The notes: a model not told the origin generated them from the sequence alone. A DNA stretch of 64,000 bases from Paenibacillus sp. An7 (GCF_009870785.1 NZ_WTWX01000010.1:53605-117604); one strand, 5' to 3'. Positions 51,806-60,878 are shown, counted from the first letter of the stretch. Made by a program: numbers and translations.

Positions 51806-52704
51806 ATCGACTCGAACTGAACCAAGTAATGAAGCAGTATGGAGACAAACTTGCAGTTAACGGGGTAACTCTTTCGGTGAAAGAAGGAGAAATCTACGGA
51901 TTGCTTGGTGCCAATGGGGCAGGAAAAACGACAACGATGCGTATGGTGCTTGGACTTATTTATCCTGATGGGGGTCAGATCAGCTACAACGGCAAATCAT
52001 TCAGTCCTGAACTTCAGCATCTGATGGGTTACTTGCCTGAAGAACGTGGAATGTACCCGAAGGTTAAGGTAAGTGAACAGATCAATTACTTAGGTCGTCT
52101 ACGCGGAATGTCAGCAAAAGAGGCAGACGAGAGCTTAAAATACTGGCTTGAGAAATTTGAGGTGCCAGAGTACTACGACAAACGAATTGAAGAACTTTCT
52201 AAGGGAAATCAGCAGAAAATGGGATTTATCGCTGCTGTTGTTCATCACCCGCAAATTCTGATTTTAGATGAAGCATTTAGTGGTCTTGATCCCGTGAATG
52301 TGGAGCTGCTGAAATCAACAGTAAAAGAAATGCGAGATGAAGGAACAGCCATCTTGTTCTCGACACACCGTATGGAGCATGTTGAAGAGCTGTGTCAGAA
52401 TATCACCATACTTCAACGCGGTAATTCCGTAGTGGAAGGAAGCATTAGAGAGATTAAATCTAGATATCCTCGTGAACAGGTACGTTTGATCACTTCAGAA
52501 GAGGTGAGCGGACTGGAGCTATTGCCGGGTGTTACGAAGGTGGAACGAATGGAGCGTGGCTATCTAATCACGATTCGTTCCATGGAGGCGGCCCAGCTTG
52601 TGCTGCAAAAAGCATTAGAAACCGCTACAGTGGAGCATTTTGAGATTAAAGAACCTACACTGAATCAAATCTTTATCAAGGAGGTAGGAACAGGTAATGA
52701 ATAA
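51802..52704 (+). CDS. yhaQ: ABC transporter ATP-binding protein (YhaQ/NatA-like)
   Basis: 300 residues. Walker A GANGAGKTT, signature ELSKGNQQKMGF, Walker B ILILDEAFSGLDP and H-loop FSTHRMEHVEEL. GGGGGAG ahead of ATG 51802 overrides the upstream in-frame start at 51772; the ATG overlaps the previous stop. Resembles YhaQ/NatA, the ATPase of a sodium-efflux-type exporter. Confidence 0.88.
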   Translation: MNRLELNQVMKQYGDKLAVNGVTLSVKEGEIYGLLGANGAGKTTTMRMVLGLIYPDGGQISYNGKSFSPELQHLMGYLPEERGMYPKVKVSEQINYLGRLRGMSAKEADESLKYWLEKFEVPEYYDKRIEELSKGNQQKMGFIAAVVHHPQILILDEAFSGLDPVNVELLKSTVKEMRDEGTAILFSTHRMEHVEELCQNITILQRGNSVVEGSIREIKSRYPREQVRLITSEEVSGLELLPGVTKVERMERGYLITIRSMEAAQLVLQKALETATVEHFEIKEPTLNQIFIKEVGTGNE

Positions 52705-54010
52705 ACTTGGGACGATTATCGGATTTACCTACAAGCAGAAGGCGAAGACCAAAGCTTTTAAAGTGACGACCCTCATCCTTGTGATTCTGATGACGATTGG
52801 TATGAATCTTCCTTATCTTATTTCCTCTTTTAATGGTGGAGAAAAAGATAATGGCGGAGCGAAAGGAGCAGACGTTCCCTCTATTGGTCTTGTGGTATCG
52901 GATCCTGAACAACAGGGAGTAGGAGAAGAACTAAAACTATATACAGATGGTCTTATTAACCCTGTATTTAAGCTTGTATCCTACGAATCAGCCGACGAAT
53001 TGAAGCTAGACGAGGATGTAAACGATGGAATTATTGACGGCTATGTAACGCTTGAGAATATGGAAGGATCTGTATCACCTATAGCAACCTACTATTCTCC
53101 GGGTGGGGATGTATCTTCCGAAGTGGCAACGTGGCTGCAACTTGCCATTCAAAATGCAAAAACCAAAGTAATCGCACAGAACTCCCTTACGGAACAGCAG
53201 ATCGCAGATATTAGCACACAGGTATCACTGATTACGAAGGAAATAAATGTAGAAAATAGTTCAGGCACTGCAGATACAGAGGATGCCGCTTCACAAGGTG
53301 TAAACTATGCATTTGTCTATGTGCTCATGATTCTATTCTTCTTCTCTACCGTGATGACAGGGAATATGATTGCTTCCGAAATTACCGCAGAGAAAAGCTC
53401 ACGGATTATGGAGATTCTCATCACGAGTGTGTCTCCAATGACGCAAATGTTCGGTAAAATCATCGGTATTTTCTTGCTGAGTTTGACACAGATTGGGATC
53501 TTTGGACTTACGATCTTCGCAAATCTCATGTTGCCTCATAATAAAGAAATGCTCAGTTCCATGAACATTGATTTAACTTTACTGAATCTCGATGTACTTT
53601 TTTATGGACTATTATTCTATATATTTGGTTATTTCTTGTATGCCGTTCTGTTCGCTGCGATAGGTTCCATTGTCAGTCGTACGGAAGATTTAGGTCAGGC
53701 GCTTACGCCAATGACGATGCTGTCTCTAGCTGCTTTCTACATCGGGATCTTCAGTATGGGAACGCCGAACAGCTTACTTGTTCAAATCTCAAGTTATGTG
53801 CCGTTCACTGCTCCAACGGTGATGATCCTTCGGGTCGGAATGGGAGAGATCGCGGTATGGGAGATATGGGTATCCTTAATCATTCTGATTGCAGCGATCT
53901 TAGGTTTTGGATGGTTGTCAGCGAAGATCTATCGTACGGGCGTACTGATGTACGGGAAACGTCCGAGCGTAGCGGAACTTCGTAAAGCGATGAAAGCTTT
54001 TAAAATGTAA
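52697..54010 (+). CDS. yhaP: ABC transporter permease (YhaP/NatB-like)
   Basis: 437 residues: TM1 (about 18-40), a large extracellular domain (about 50-190) and five or six C-terminal TM helices (about 205-420). FSTVMTGNMIASEITAEKSSRIMEILITSVSP is the ABC-2 coupling region typical of the NatB group. Starts inside the 3' end of the ATPase gene (8-base overlap). Last gene of the operon. Confidence 0.88.
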   Translation: MNKLGTIIGFTYKQKAKTKAFKVTTLILVILMTIGMNLPYLISSFNGGEKDNGGAKGADVPSIGLVVSDPEQQGVGEELKLYTDGLINPVFKLVSYESADELKLDEDVNDGIIDGYVTLENMEGSVSPIATYYSPGGDVSSEVATWLQLAIQNAKTKVIAQNSLTEQQIADISTQVSLITKEINVENSSGTADTEDAASQGVNYAFVYVLMILFFFSTVMTGNMIASEITAEKSSRIMEILITSVSPMTQMFGKIIGIFLLSLTQIGIFGLTIFANLMLPHNKEMLSSMNIDLTLLNLDVLFYGLLFYIFGYFLYAVLFAAIGSIVSRTEDLGQALTPMTMLSLAAFYIGIFSMGTPNSLLVQISSYVPFTAPTVMILRVGMGEIAVWEIWVSLIILIAAILGFGWLSAKIYRTGVLMYGKRPSVAELRKAMKAFKM

Positions 54011-54119
54011 CTAGAATACAAATCATTTATTTATTTCGTTAGCCATTTATAAGAGTTGATTTTTATTTAAGGTACTACTGGATTACATTCTATTATTCAT
54101 AAATGAAGGAGAATCTAAC

Positions 54120-55325
54120 ATGAACCATTGGAAAAAATCGCTCTTATCGCTCATTATTTCAGCGGGTATGCTCGCCTCAGCAGCCCCTGCATTGGCTGCA
54201 CCACAGCAACCGGTACTAAAGATAAACGATCAGAAAGTTAAATATGCAACAAGTACACCTATTGTTGACCAGGGCACAATGATGGTACCGCTGAGAACAA
54301 CATTCGAGGCGATGAATGTTAAGCTGTCCCATGTCCAGAATGGAACCATTCAAGCAGTTGTTGACGGTAAGCAGATTACATTGAAAAGTAAAACAAAGCT
54401 GATTAACGGCGTAACCTATGTTCCCATTCGTACCGTGGGTGAAGCCACCGGTTACGAAGTGCATTGGGATAAGAAGTCCCGAATGGTGCTTTTGGTTTCC
54501 AAAACAACGGGAGAAGCTGCCCGCGGTTTCATGTGGGAAGTGAAGAACAACGGGAATACCGTATATCTCGTAGGATCGATGCATATTGCGGATGATAGTT
54601 TTTACCCACTGCGTTCAGAGTATGAGGAAGCTTTTGCTGAAGCGGATTATCTAGGTGTAGAGGTCGATATTAGTAAAGCCGTAGATGAAGAACAGCAAAA
54701 ATTGATTACGAATATGGGAATGTACCAGGATGGAACTACGCTGAAGGACCATGTGTCCAAGGAAACCTATGCGAAGCTTGAAGAAATTCTAAAGCAAAAT
54801 GGAATGGAAAAGAACGCACTAGATGCATATAAGCCTTGGGTAGTCGAGACAACGATCAGTACACTGAAAACAATGACAGCAGGGTACGAAGCAGCTGCAG
54901 GTATTGATCTGTATTTCATCCAGAAAGCGATGGAGCGCAAAATACCAGTTCTGGAGCTAGAATCCTATGAGTCCCAACTTGGCATGTTTGATGATTTCTC
55001 CAAGGAGTTGCAGGAGCGGAATTTGAAGACTGCGCTAGACGATTTTGATACGCTTGATGATAGTGTGGACCAAATGGCCGATATGTGGAAATCAGGGAAT
55101 GATGAAATGTTACTTGAATTCACCAACAGCATGGCTGTCGAACCTGAGTTTTATAAAGCGATGCTGATTGATCGAAATATTGGAATGGCAGATAAAATCG
55201 ACGGTTACCTGAAAAGCAACAAGAAAGAAGAGTATTTCATCGTTGTTGGCGCAGGACACTATCTGGGTGAATACGGCGTTATTAAGCTGCTTCAGGATAA
55301 AGGCTACACAGTGGTTCGCAAATAA
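54120..55325 (+). CDS. TraB/GumN-family protein with N-terminal stalk domain
   Basis: 401 residues with a signal peptide (ending ALAA). The stalk domain (about 30-125) shows MMVPLRTTFEAMNVKLSH and VTYVPIRTVGEATGYEVHW. The TraB/GumN domain (about 130-400) shows VYLVGSMHIADDSFYPL, Glu-rich helices and the C-terminal IVVGAGHYLGEYGVIKLL. The paired GxxH motifs are candidate metal or catalytic sites. AAGGAG precedes ATG 54120. Function in bacteria unknown. Confidence 0.85.
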   Translation: MNHWKKSLLSLIISAGMLASAAPALAAPQQPVLKINDQKVKYATSTPIVDQGTMMVPLRTTFEAMNVKLSHVQNGTIQAVVDGKQITLKSKTKLINGVTYVPIRTVGEATGYEVHWDKKSRMVLLVSKTTGEAARGFMWEVKNNGNTVYLVGSMHIADDSFYPLRSEYEEAFAEADYLGVEVDISKAVDEEQQKLITNMGMYQDGTTLKDHVSKETYAKLEEILKQNGMEKNALDAYKPWVVETTISTLKTMTAGYEAAAGIDLYFIQKAMERKIPVLELESYESQLGMFDDFSKELQERNLKTALDDFDTLDDSVDQMADMWKSGNDEMLLEFTNSMAVEPEFYKAMLIDRNIGMADKIDGYLKSNKKEEYFIVVGAGHYLGEYGVIKLLQDKGYTVVRK

Positions 55326-55409
55326 AGCGTGTGATTGTCACTGGCTTTAAATAACCAGCACACACAGTGAACTAGACAGCCAAGTGCGAGGGGAGTCAGG
55401 ATACAGCAC

Positions 55410-55505
55410 ATGGCGGCATCCGAAAAAAAGTTACAGCCAGGCGACGTAATTGTTGCCTGGCTAATTGTCGTATTTATAATTCTTATTCTCTTTCCAAGTC
55501 TATAG
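55410..55505 (+). CDS. Possible 31-residue single-pass membrane peptide
   Basis: MAASEKKLQPGDVIVAWLIV starts a short frame ending in hydrophobic VFIILILFPSL. The ribosome site is weak (AGG nine bases before ATG; GGGGAG further away). An 8-bp stem AGCCAGGC/GCCTGGCT (about 55436-55463) lies inside the frame and could instead be the terminator of the TraB-like gene. Low confidence as a gene. Confidence 0.35.
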   Translation: MAASEKKLQPGDVIVAWLIVVFIILILFPSL

Positions 55506-55578
55506 ATATAAACATATTCATATAAATGTTGGGATTATGTGGATTTTAGCTAAATAGTATATTAAGATTGTAACTGTT

Positions 55579-55619
55579 GTAAATTTTGGTAAAGGTATTT
55601 AATTTCATGTAGAATTTAC
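55579..55619 (+). promoter_or_regulatory. Possible promoter of the polyprenyl-sugar operon
   Basis: TTGGTA (55586-55591), 18-base spacer and TAGAAT (55610-55615), framed by the inverted repeat TGTAAATT/AATTTACA (55578-55585 and 55613-55620). About 70 bases before the UbiA gene. Confidence 0.4.
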
Positions 55620-55685
55620 ATATATAAATCTTGCGAAACGCGAATTATCTATAGGAGCAGAATATTTTAGGAGGAAAAAGGAGTT

Positions 55686-56597
55686 ATGTCACTAGAAACG
55701 CATAAAGAAAACAAAGCAATACCTCAGGTGAATAATTTATTTTTGTTATTAATGAGACAATTACGAATCAAACAGTGGACGAAGAATCTACTTATTTTTG
55801 CAGTATTACTATTCTCATTGGATCATTTTAGTGTGATGAACTTGGTGAATACTGTCATTGGATTTATCCTTTTTTGCTTTGTTTCTGGGAGTGTCTATAT
55901 TCTCAACGATTATGTTGATATCGAAGCTGATAAGATACATCCGACGAAGAAAAATCGACCGATGGCTTCTGGCGAACTTAACCCTACGTTTACGTTATTA
56001 TTTGGGGTGGCCTTATTAACGTTTTCCCTTATTATGTCTCTCTTTTTAAGTTATTTATTTACGATTGTTCTTGTAGTCTATTTCATTATCAATGTGCTTT
56101 ATTCTCTAAAACTAAAAGAAGTTGTGATTATTGACATTATGATTATTGCTGCCGGGTTTGTTTTACGAGCTTTAGCAGGCGGACTCATCATCGATGTGAA
56201 TATCACTCCTTGGTTTCTACTTTGTACCCTTTTACTCTCTCTCTTTCTAGCGATCGGAAAAAGAAGAAATGAGCTGTTCATTTTGAACACCGAAAGCACC
56301 TCACATCGAAAAGTACTAGCAAAATACAATATGATGCTGCTCGATCAACTCATGGTTATTGTGGCTACGTCAACGATTATATGTTATTCGATGTTCACGT
56401 TTAGCTCTGGCCGAACAATTCACCTAATGTGGACCATTCCACTCGTCATCTATGGTGTTTTTAGATATTTATATCTCGTTCATGTAGAAGAAAAGGGAGG
56501 ATCGCCAGATCGAATTCTCTTAGAAGATAAACATATATTATACACGGTGATTTTATATGTTTTGGTTGTTCTCGTTATTCTTATAACTTTTGAATAG
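55686..56597 (+). CDS. UbiA-family phosphoribosyl-polyprenol (DPPR) synthase
   Basis: 303 residues, eight or nine TM helices. NDYVDIEADKIHPTKKNRPM is the first Asp-rich Mg2+/diphosphate motif with the Lys/Arg pattern of decaprenyl-phosphate phosphoribosyltransferases; LYSLKLKEVVIIDIMIIAAG carries the second. It is predicted to move phosphoribose from PRPP to a polyprenyl phosphate, as mycobacterial Rv3806c does. First gene of an AT-rich operon. AGGAGGAAAAAGGAG precedes ATG 55686. Confidence 0.85.
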   Translation: MSLETHKENKAIPQVNNLFLLLMRQLRIKQWTKNLLIFAVLLFSLDHFSVMNLVNTVIGFILFCFVSGSVYILNDYVDIEADKIHPTKKNRPMASGELNPTFTLLFGVALLTFSLIMSLFLSYLFTIVLVVYFIINVLYSLKLKEVVIIDIMIIAAGFVLRALAGGLIIDVNITPWFLLCTLLLSLFLAIGKRRNELFILNTESTSHRKVLAKYNMMLLDQLMVIVATSTIICYSMFTFSSGRTIHLMWTIPLVIYGVFRYLYLVHVEEKGGSPDRILLEDKHILYTVILYVLVVLVILITFE

Positions 56598-56628
56598 TGA
56601 TTTATTTTTTTCCAAGGAGATTTTAATA

Positions 56629-57258
56629 ATGAAGAGGAATTTTGCCATATTCGATGTGGATCATACGTTAATTACAAGAGACTCGATGTTTCTATTTTTT
56701 TGGTTCAGTCTTAAAAAGAAACCGCAGTATGTTTTAAACATCATTCCTGTAGTATGGAATACCGTATTGTTTAAACTTGGCTTGATTCATGTTGGTGAGG
56801 TAAAAAAATACTATTTCTACCTCATGAAGAAGCTGACAGAAGCTGATCTAGAAGAGTTTTATGACAACAAATTGAGTAGATTCATATGTGATCATGTTCG
56901 GAGCGAACTTATTAAAAAGAAGGAAGAGGGATATCACATCCTTTTGGTGTCTGCATCACCTTATGCATACCTAAAGTATTTTGAAATCAAAATGCCTCAG
57001 ATCGACAAGGTCATTGCGACCGAACTGAATGTGGATACAGAGGGGAAATACATAAATACAATGAAGGGGGAGAATTGCAGCGGCGAGGAAAAGGTGAGAA
57101 GGATTCATCAATATCTAGACGAGAACCATCTCTCTATACATTTTGAGGAATCCTACGCCTACTCTGACTCAAAAACAGATAAACCCATGTTTCAACTAGT
57201 TCAGCATAAAAAATGGATAAATAAACGTCTTAGGCGGATTGAGGATTTTAAAGCATGA
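56629..57258 (+). CDS. HAD-IB family phosphatase
   Basis: 209 residues. Motif I IFDVDHTL (Asp9 nucleophile and Asp11), motif II LLVSASPYAYL, and motif III-IV Lys with YSDSKTDKPMF (Asp pair). The helical cap lies between about 20 and 95. AAGGAG nine bases before ATG 56629 selects this start over 56590. In this operon it most likely removes the 5-phosphate from polyprenyl-phosphoribose, the step done by a PAP2 enzyme in mycobacteria. Confidence 0.85.
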   Translation: MKRNFAIFDVDHTLITRDSMFLFFWFSLKKKPQYVLNIIPVVWNTVLFKLGLIHVGEVKKYYFYLMKKLTEADLEEFYDNKLSRFICDHVRSELIKKKEEGYHILLVSASPYAYLKYFEIKMPQIDKVIATELNVDTEGKYINTMKGENCSGEEKVRRIHQYLDENHLSIHFEESYAYSDSKTDKPMFQLVQHKKWINKRLRRIEDFKA

Positions 57259-57581
57259 ACAAAACAAAATACACAGGAATAAGTTTGATGATCCTTTCCT
57301 CATTTATGTCTGCTACAGGACAATTGTTTTGGAGATGGGGACATACCGAAGTCATCTATATTTTTATCGGTTTCTTATGTTATATGATTGGCGCTGTACT
57401 GATGATTAAAGGTATGGAGTATATCCCACTGTCTGTGGCAGCCCCGCTCATGTCGATCAGTTATATTCTAGCGTTAGTGTATGGAGTGACTCTCTTTAAT
57501 GAAAGTATAAATATTCAAGATCTATTTGGCATTGTTTTTATAGGTATAGGAGTGACTATGACTTCTTATGGAAAAAAATAG
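57255..57581 (+). CDS. SMR/EamA-like small transporter, subunit 1 (ArnE-like)
   Basis: 108 residues, four TM helices, with the SMR/EamA pattern (MKGMEYIPLSVAAPLMSISYILALVYGVTLFNE). The TM1 Glu essential in EmrE-type drug pumps is absent (SSFMSATGQLFWRWG). This is the state of ArnE/ArnF lipid-sugar flippase subunits. ATG overlaps the HAD stop (ATGA). Confidence 0.8.
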   Translation: MNKTKYTGISLMILSSFMSATGQLFWRWGHTEVIYIFIGFLCYMIGAVLMIKGMEYIPLSVAAPLMSISYILALVYGVTLFNESINIQDLFGIVFIGIGVTMTSYGKK

Positions 57582-57891
57582 TTTAGCGTATGTACTGGTA
57601 GTCGTTATGACCCTATGTGGCTCGCTTGGATCGGTCTTATTTAAAAAGTATTCTTTTGATAAAAAATGGCTTGTACTGCTGCTGGGTTTATCTTTTTATG
57701 GAACAGGATCCTTAATAAATATTTATTTATTAGGCATTCTTCCCTATTCTACGGTCGTCATTTCAAACGGTTTGACCTTTATATGGACCATCCTGTTGTC
57801 CTACGTGTTTTTCAAAGAAAATATTAATTCGGTTAACATTGGGGGAGCTATTTTTATAAGTTTGGGATTGTTTTTAATTATTTACTACTAG
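57568..57891 (+). CDS. SMR/EamA-like small transporter, subunit 2 (ArnF-like)
   Basis: 107 residues, four TM helices, same fold as subunit 1 (LPYSTVVISNGLTFIWTILLSYVFFKENINSVN) and also without the TM1 Glu. Overlaps the first subunit by 14 bases, so the pair is tightly coupled and probably forms a heterodimeric flippase. Confidence 0.8.
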   Translation: MEKNSLAYVLVVVMTLCGSLGSVLFKKYSFDKKWLVLLLGLSFYGTGSLINIYLLGILPYSTVVISNGLTFIWTILLSYVFFKENINSVNIGGAIFISLGLFLIIYY

Positions 57892-57912
57892 TACAAAATA
57901 GGATGGGTGAGT

Positions 57913-59196
57913 ATGAATTTTTTAAAATATGTAACGAAAGATAAAAGACAAAATTATACGGCATTGATTATTATTTTCGTTTTTACAGCGCTCTATCTTT
58001 TATTGAACTTCCCATATATTACGTATATGAGCGATCATGCAAGTCTGCTTCAGCGTTTCAGCCCGTTTTACGGCGTACCCTTTACTTTAAATATTTTCAA
58101 TTTCGATCCTTCTCTATACTATTCATTCAATCATGGGTCTGTAGTGCATCCTTTTATTAACTTTCTAACGGTCCCCTTAGCTTATGCAGCCAAGATGACG
58201 GTGAATAATTCTTTCTTTCTGATTCTTCAATCGGTAATCAATGCGGTTAGCACTGCTGTGTTTTTTATTTACTTGTGCAGACAAAAAGTATCTTATACAT
58301 ATGCTGTAATCTTCACACTTCTCTTTGGATCGAGTTCATATTTAATCTTTACCTCACTTATTCCAGATTCCTATTGTTATGCTCAGTTTGGACTTCTTGT
58401 CTCTATCCTGTATTTACAGTACTGCAGAACGCATGACAGTTATAAAGTAATACCAATCGCACTATTTGGCTTTTTAAATTTTGCTATCACATCGACGAAT
58501 ATCGTACCGTTTTTTATTGCTGTTTTTATTAGTGTTTATAAGAAAAAAGAATTAAGAAACAACCTGTTGTTAGTCTTAAGGATAGGTGTCACATTTATAC
58601 TGACAACAGTCTTATTTAGCTTAATTCAGTATATCTTGTTCGATGGGCATACATGGTTTGAGAAAATGGGAACAAATTTAAATAATGCAGGATTCAGTTA
58701 CGTTGCTCCATTCTCACTTCAACATCACTGGAAAGCTTTTTACATGTTATTCGTTAGTCCGATTCTTACCCCATCGATCACTTTAATAGATCAGGGGATT
58801 GTAGCCTTTGCAACAGACATTACCGCAGACTATTCTATTTTTTCTCACCTATTAGGAATGGTCTTGCTGATCTCAGGAGCGGCTTCTATTTTTTATAGAA
58901 GAAAAGAAAAAGATACATGGACATTAATGTCCTTTGTCCTTTTTGCTGTATTCCTGCATCTTGGTATTGGCTACGGCTTGGGTGCATTTAAGTATGATTT
59001 ATATCTTTACGCAGGGCATTACTTATTCGCTCAGTTATTGATTATCGCTCAAGTTACGAAGATCATAAGACACAAAAGATGGACTTCATTCTTTATGGTG
59101 ATCATGGTACTCATTCTAATCCTAACGATAACAAACAACATTATTCTTCATTCGAACACACTTGAAGTCATATCAGATGCTTATCTTCAAATGTGA
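57913..59196 (+). CDS. Multi-pass GT-C-like membrane protein
   Basis: About 427 residues with 11-12 predicted TM helices. The first extracellular loop holds an acidic residue in YITYMSDHASLLQRFSPFYG, and SLIPDSYCYAQFGLL is a typical later GT-C loop. Sequence family not recognised. Encoded next to lipid-sugar synthesis and flippase genes, it is the likely glycosyltransferase using the flipped polyprenyl-phosphate sugar. Start ATG 57913 (or GTG 57907) behind AGGATGGG. Confidence 0.65.
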   Translation: MNFLKYVTKDKRQNYTALIIIFVFTALYLLLNFPYITYMSDHASLLQRFSPFYGVPFTLNIFNFDPSLYYSFNHGSVVHPFINFLTVPLAYAAKMTVNNSFFLILQSVINAVSTAVFFIYLCRQKVSYTYAVIFTLLFGSSSYLIFTSLIPDSYCYAQFGLLVSILYLQYCRTHDSYKVIPIALFGFLNFAITSTNIVPFFIAVFISVYKKKELRNNLLLVLRIGVTFILTTVLFSLIQYILFDGHTWFEKMGTNLNNAGFSYVAPFSLQHHWKAFYMLFVSPILTPSITLIDQGIVAFATDITADYSIFSHLLGMVLLISGAASIFYRRKEKDTWTLMSFVLFAVFLHLGIGYGLGAFKYDLYLYAGHYLFAQLLIIAQVTKIIRHKRWTSFFMVIMVLILILTITNNIILHSNTLEVISDAYLQM

Positions 59197-59215
59197 TAAA
59201 AGAATTTATTTATGT

Positions 59216-59248
59216 AAACCACCTCATTTTTATGAGGTTGGTTTTTTT
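59216..59248 (+). terminator. Intrinsic terminator of the polyprenyl-sugar operon
   Basis: AACCACCTCAT/ATGAGGTTGGTT stem with T7, 20 bases after the GT-C-like gene. Confidence 0.9.
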
Positions 59249-59327
59249 ATTCTGGAAAAAAACTCTTTACTTTTTTTAAAAAATTTGGTTTTGTGTATAA
59301 AGAAAATCATAAGGAAAGAGGTAAGCC

Positions 59328-59852
59328 ATGAAAAGAATGAACGTCGAAGGGTATTTAATAAAAATGAAAGGAGCAGGCAGCAGTCCACTGCAAATTGATG
59401 TAAAAGATTCACTGACTGGACTGATCGGAGGTTTCATAACGATCTCGATTCTAGCATTTCTCACCAGCATGACCTCTTCTGAATGGTTAATGGCTCCTTT
59501 TGGAGCAAGTTGTGTACTTGCATTTAGTGTATGGAATGCTCCTTTATCACAGCCCCGTAATATTATCGGCGGTCACTTTGTATCGGCACTCGTTGGGTTA
59601 GCAGCTTACCATCTCATTGGCGCAAAACCTTGGGCGATTGGACTTGCAGTAGGCTTGGCCATTTCACTGATGATGTTAACGAAGACGACCCATCCGCCAG
59701 CGGGAGCAGATCCCATCATTATTATGCTGGGCGGATATGGTTGGAGTTATCTTCTTTCACCTGTACTTATTGGTTCTCTGATCATTGTACTCATCGCACT
59801 CATCATCAATAACATGCGGAGTAATCGTGCATATCCGACTTTTTGGATCTAG
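59328..59852 (+). CDS. HPP family membrane protein
   Basis: 174 residues, four TM helices. The family motif is THPPAGADP (about 125-133) with APFGASCVLAFSVWNAPLSQPRNIIGGHF upstream. Some HPP proteins are nitrite transporters in plastids; the role here is unknown. AAAGAGG precedes ATG 59328. Overlaps the convergent LysR gene by 4 bases. Confidence 0.9.
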   Translation: MKRMNVEGYLIKMKGAGSSPLQIDVKDSLTGLIGGFITISILAFLTSMTSSEWLMAPFGASCVLAFSVWNAPLSQPRNIIGGHFVSALVGLAAYHLIGAKPWAIGLAVGLAISLMMLTKTTHPPAGADPIIIMLGGYGWSYLLSPVLIGSLIIVLIALIINNMRSNRAYPTFWI

Positions 59853-60757
59853 TTATAAGAAGATATAGATGAAGAGGAAGTAAGTAATTCAATTAGTTTT
59901 TGAGCAGACTTACTGAGATAATGTTGCTTTAGCCAGATCACGGCAGAGCTAGAGGTGGCTTGAGGACCATTAATTTCATATGTCTGAATATTACGGTTAT
60001 CATATCGGTGTAATGAGGAACGAGGAAGTATAGACGCCCCAAAACCGGAAGCCACAAGTTCTACCAGAATCCCGATATCGGAACATTCTCCAACAATAGC
60101 AGGAGAGAGTCCCCGAGCATGAAATTGATCCAAGATTAAGTGATACAGTCCAAGCCCCTCCGTGCTAGGGAGGATAAGTGGATATTCCGAAATGGCCTCA
60201 TAGGAAATAGCACCGTTTGCTGTGACCGATTGAGGCGTGGAGTCCTCTTTTCCTGTGACAAAATATAATGGTTCTGCGCCTACAATGGCGTAATCATAAT
60301 CTTCAAGTGAAATGGGGAGGCGCACAATCGCTACATCAAGAATCTTTTCTTTTACTAGTTTGGCGAGTACGTTTGTCTCGTTCTGCTGAATTTTGAAGAT
60401 GACTTTGGGATAAAGGGTGCGAAAAGTACTCAAAATCTCAGGGAGCCGCTCATCAGATAATGTATTAATTCCAATCGAAAGTTTACCTCGTACACCCATT
60501 CCCGATTCTTTCACTTCAGCTTTTGCTTCTTCCATCATCCGTGTGATGCTGAGTGCATGCTCATACAGTGTTTTACCCGCAGAGGTAATCTCAAGGTGAC
60601 GTCCATTCCGATGAAACAGCGGTACACCGAGTTCCGTTTCCATCATCTTTAGCTGCTGACTAAGCGGAGGCTGAGACATGTGAAGTCTTTGTGCAGCGGA
60701 AGTCACCTGCAGTTCTTCTGCAAGCGCGATAAAATAACGTAATTGTTTAATATCCAT
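59849..60757 (-). CDS. LysR-family transcriptional regulator
   Basis: 302 residues. The N-terminal winged helix (about 1-60) is standard: MDIKQLRYFIALAEELQVTSAAQRLHMSQPPLSQQLKMMETELG. The C-terminal effector domain (about 90-295) has the two lobes of this family. Divergent from the ankyrin lipoprotein gene, with a 120-bp AT-rich control region (60758-60878) that includes dyads such as CTATATGAATTCCATATAC. Probably regulates that neighbour and/or HPP. Confidence 0.92.
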   Translation of the reverse strand: MDIKQLRYFIALAEELQVTSAAQRLHMSQPPLSQQLKMMETELGVPLFHRNGRHLEITSAGKTLYEHALSITRMMEEAKAEVKESGMGVRGKLSIGINTLSDERLPEILSTFRTLYPKVIFKIQQNETNVLAKLVKEKILDVAIVRLPISLEDYDYAIVGAEPLYFVTGKEDSTPQSVTANGAISYEAISEYPLILPSTEGLGLYHLILDQFHARGLSPAIVGECSDIGILVELVASGFGASILPRSSLHRYDNRNIQTYEINGPQATSSSAVIWLKQHYLSKSAQKLIELLTSSSSISSYN

Positions 60758-60878
60758 AGGTATGCTCTCCTTGTCGATATCTATATGAATTCCATATACT
60801 TTTGCAAGGTATTAAATATTTTTAATATAGTTATGCTCATGATACCATACAAACATAGCATAGGGATGGAGGGATAAT

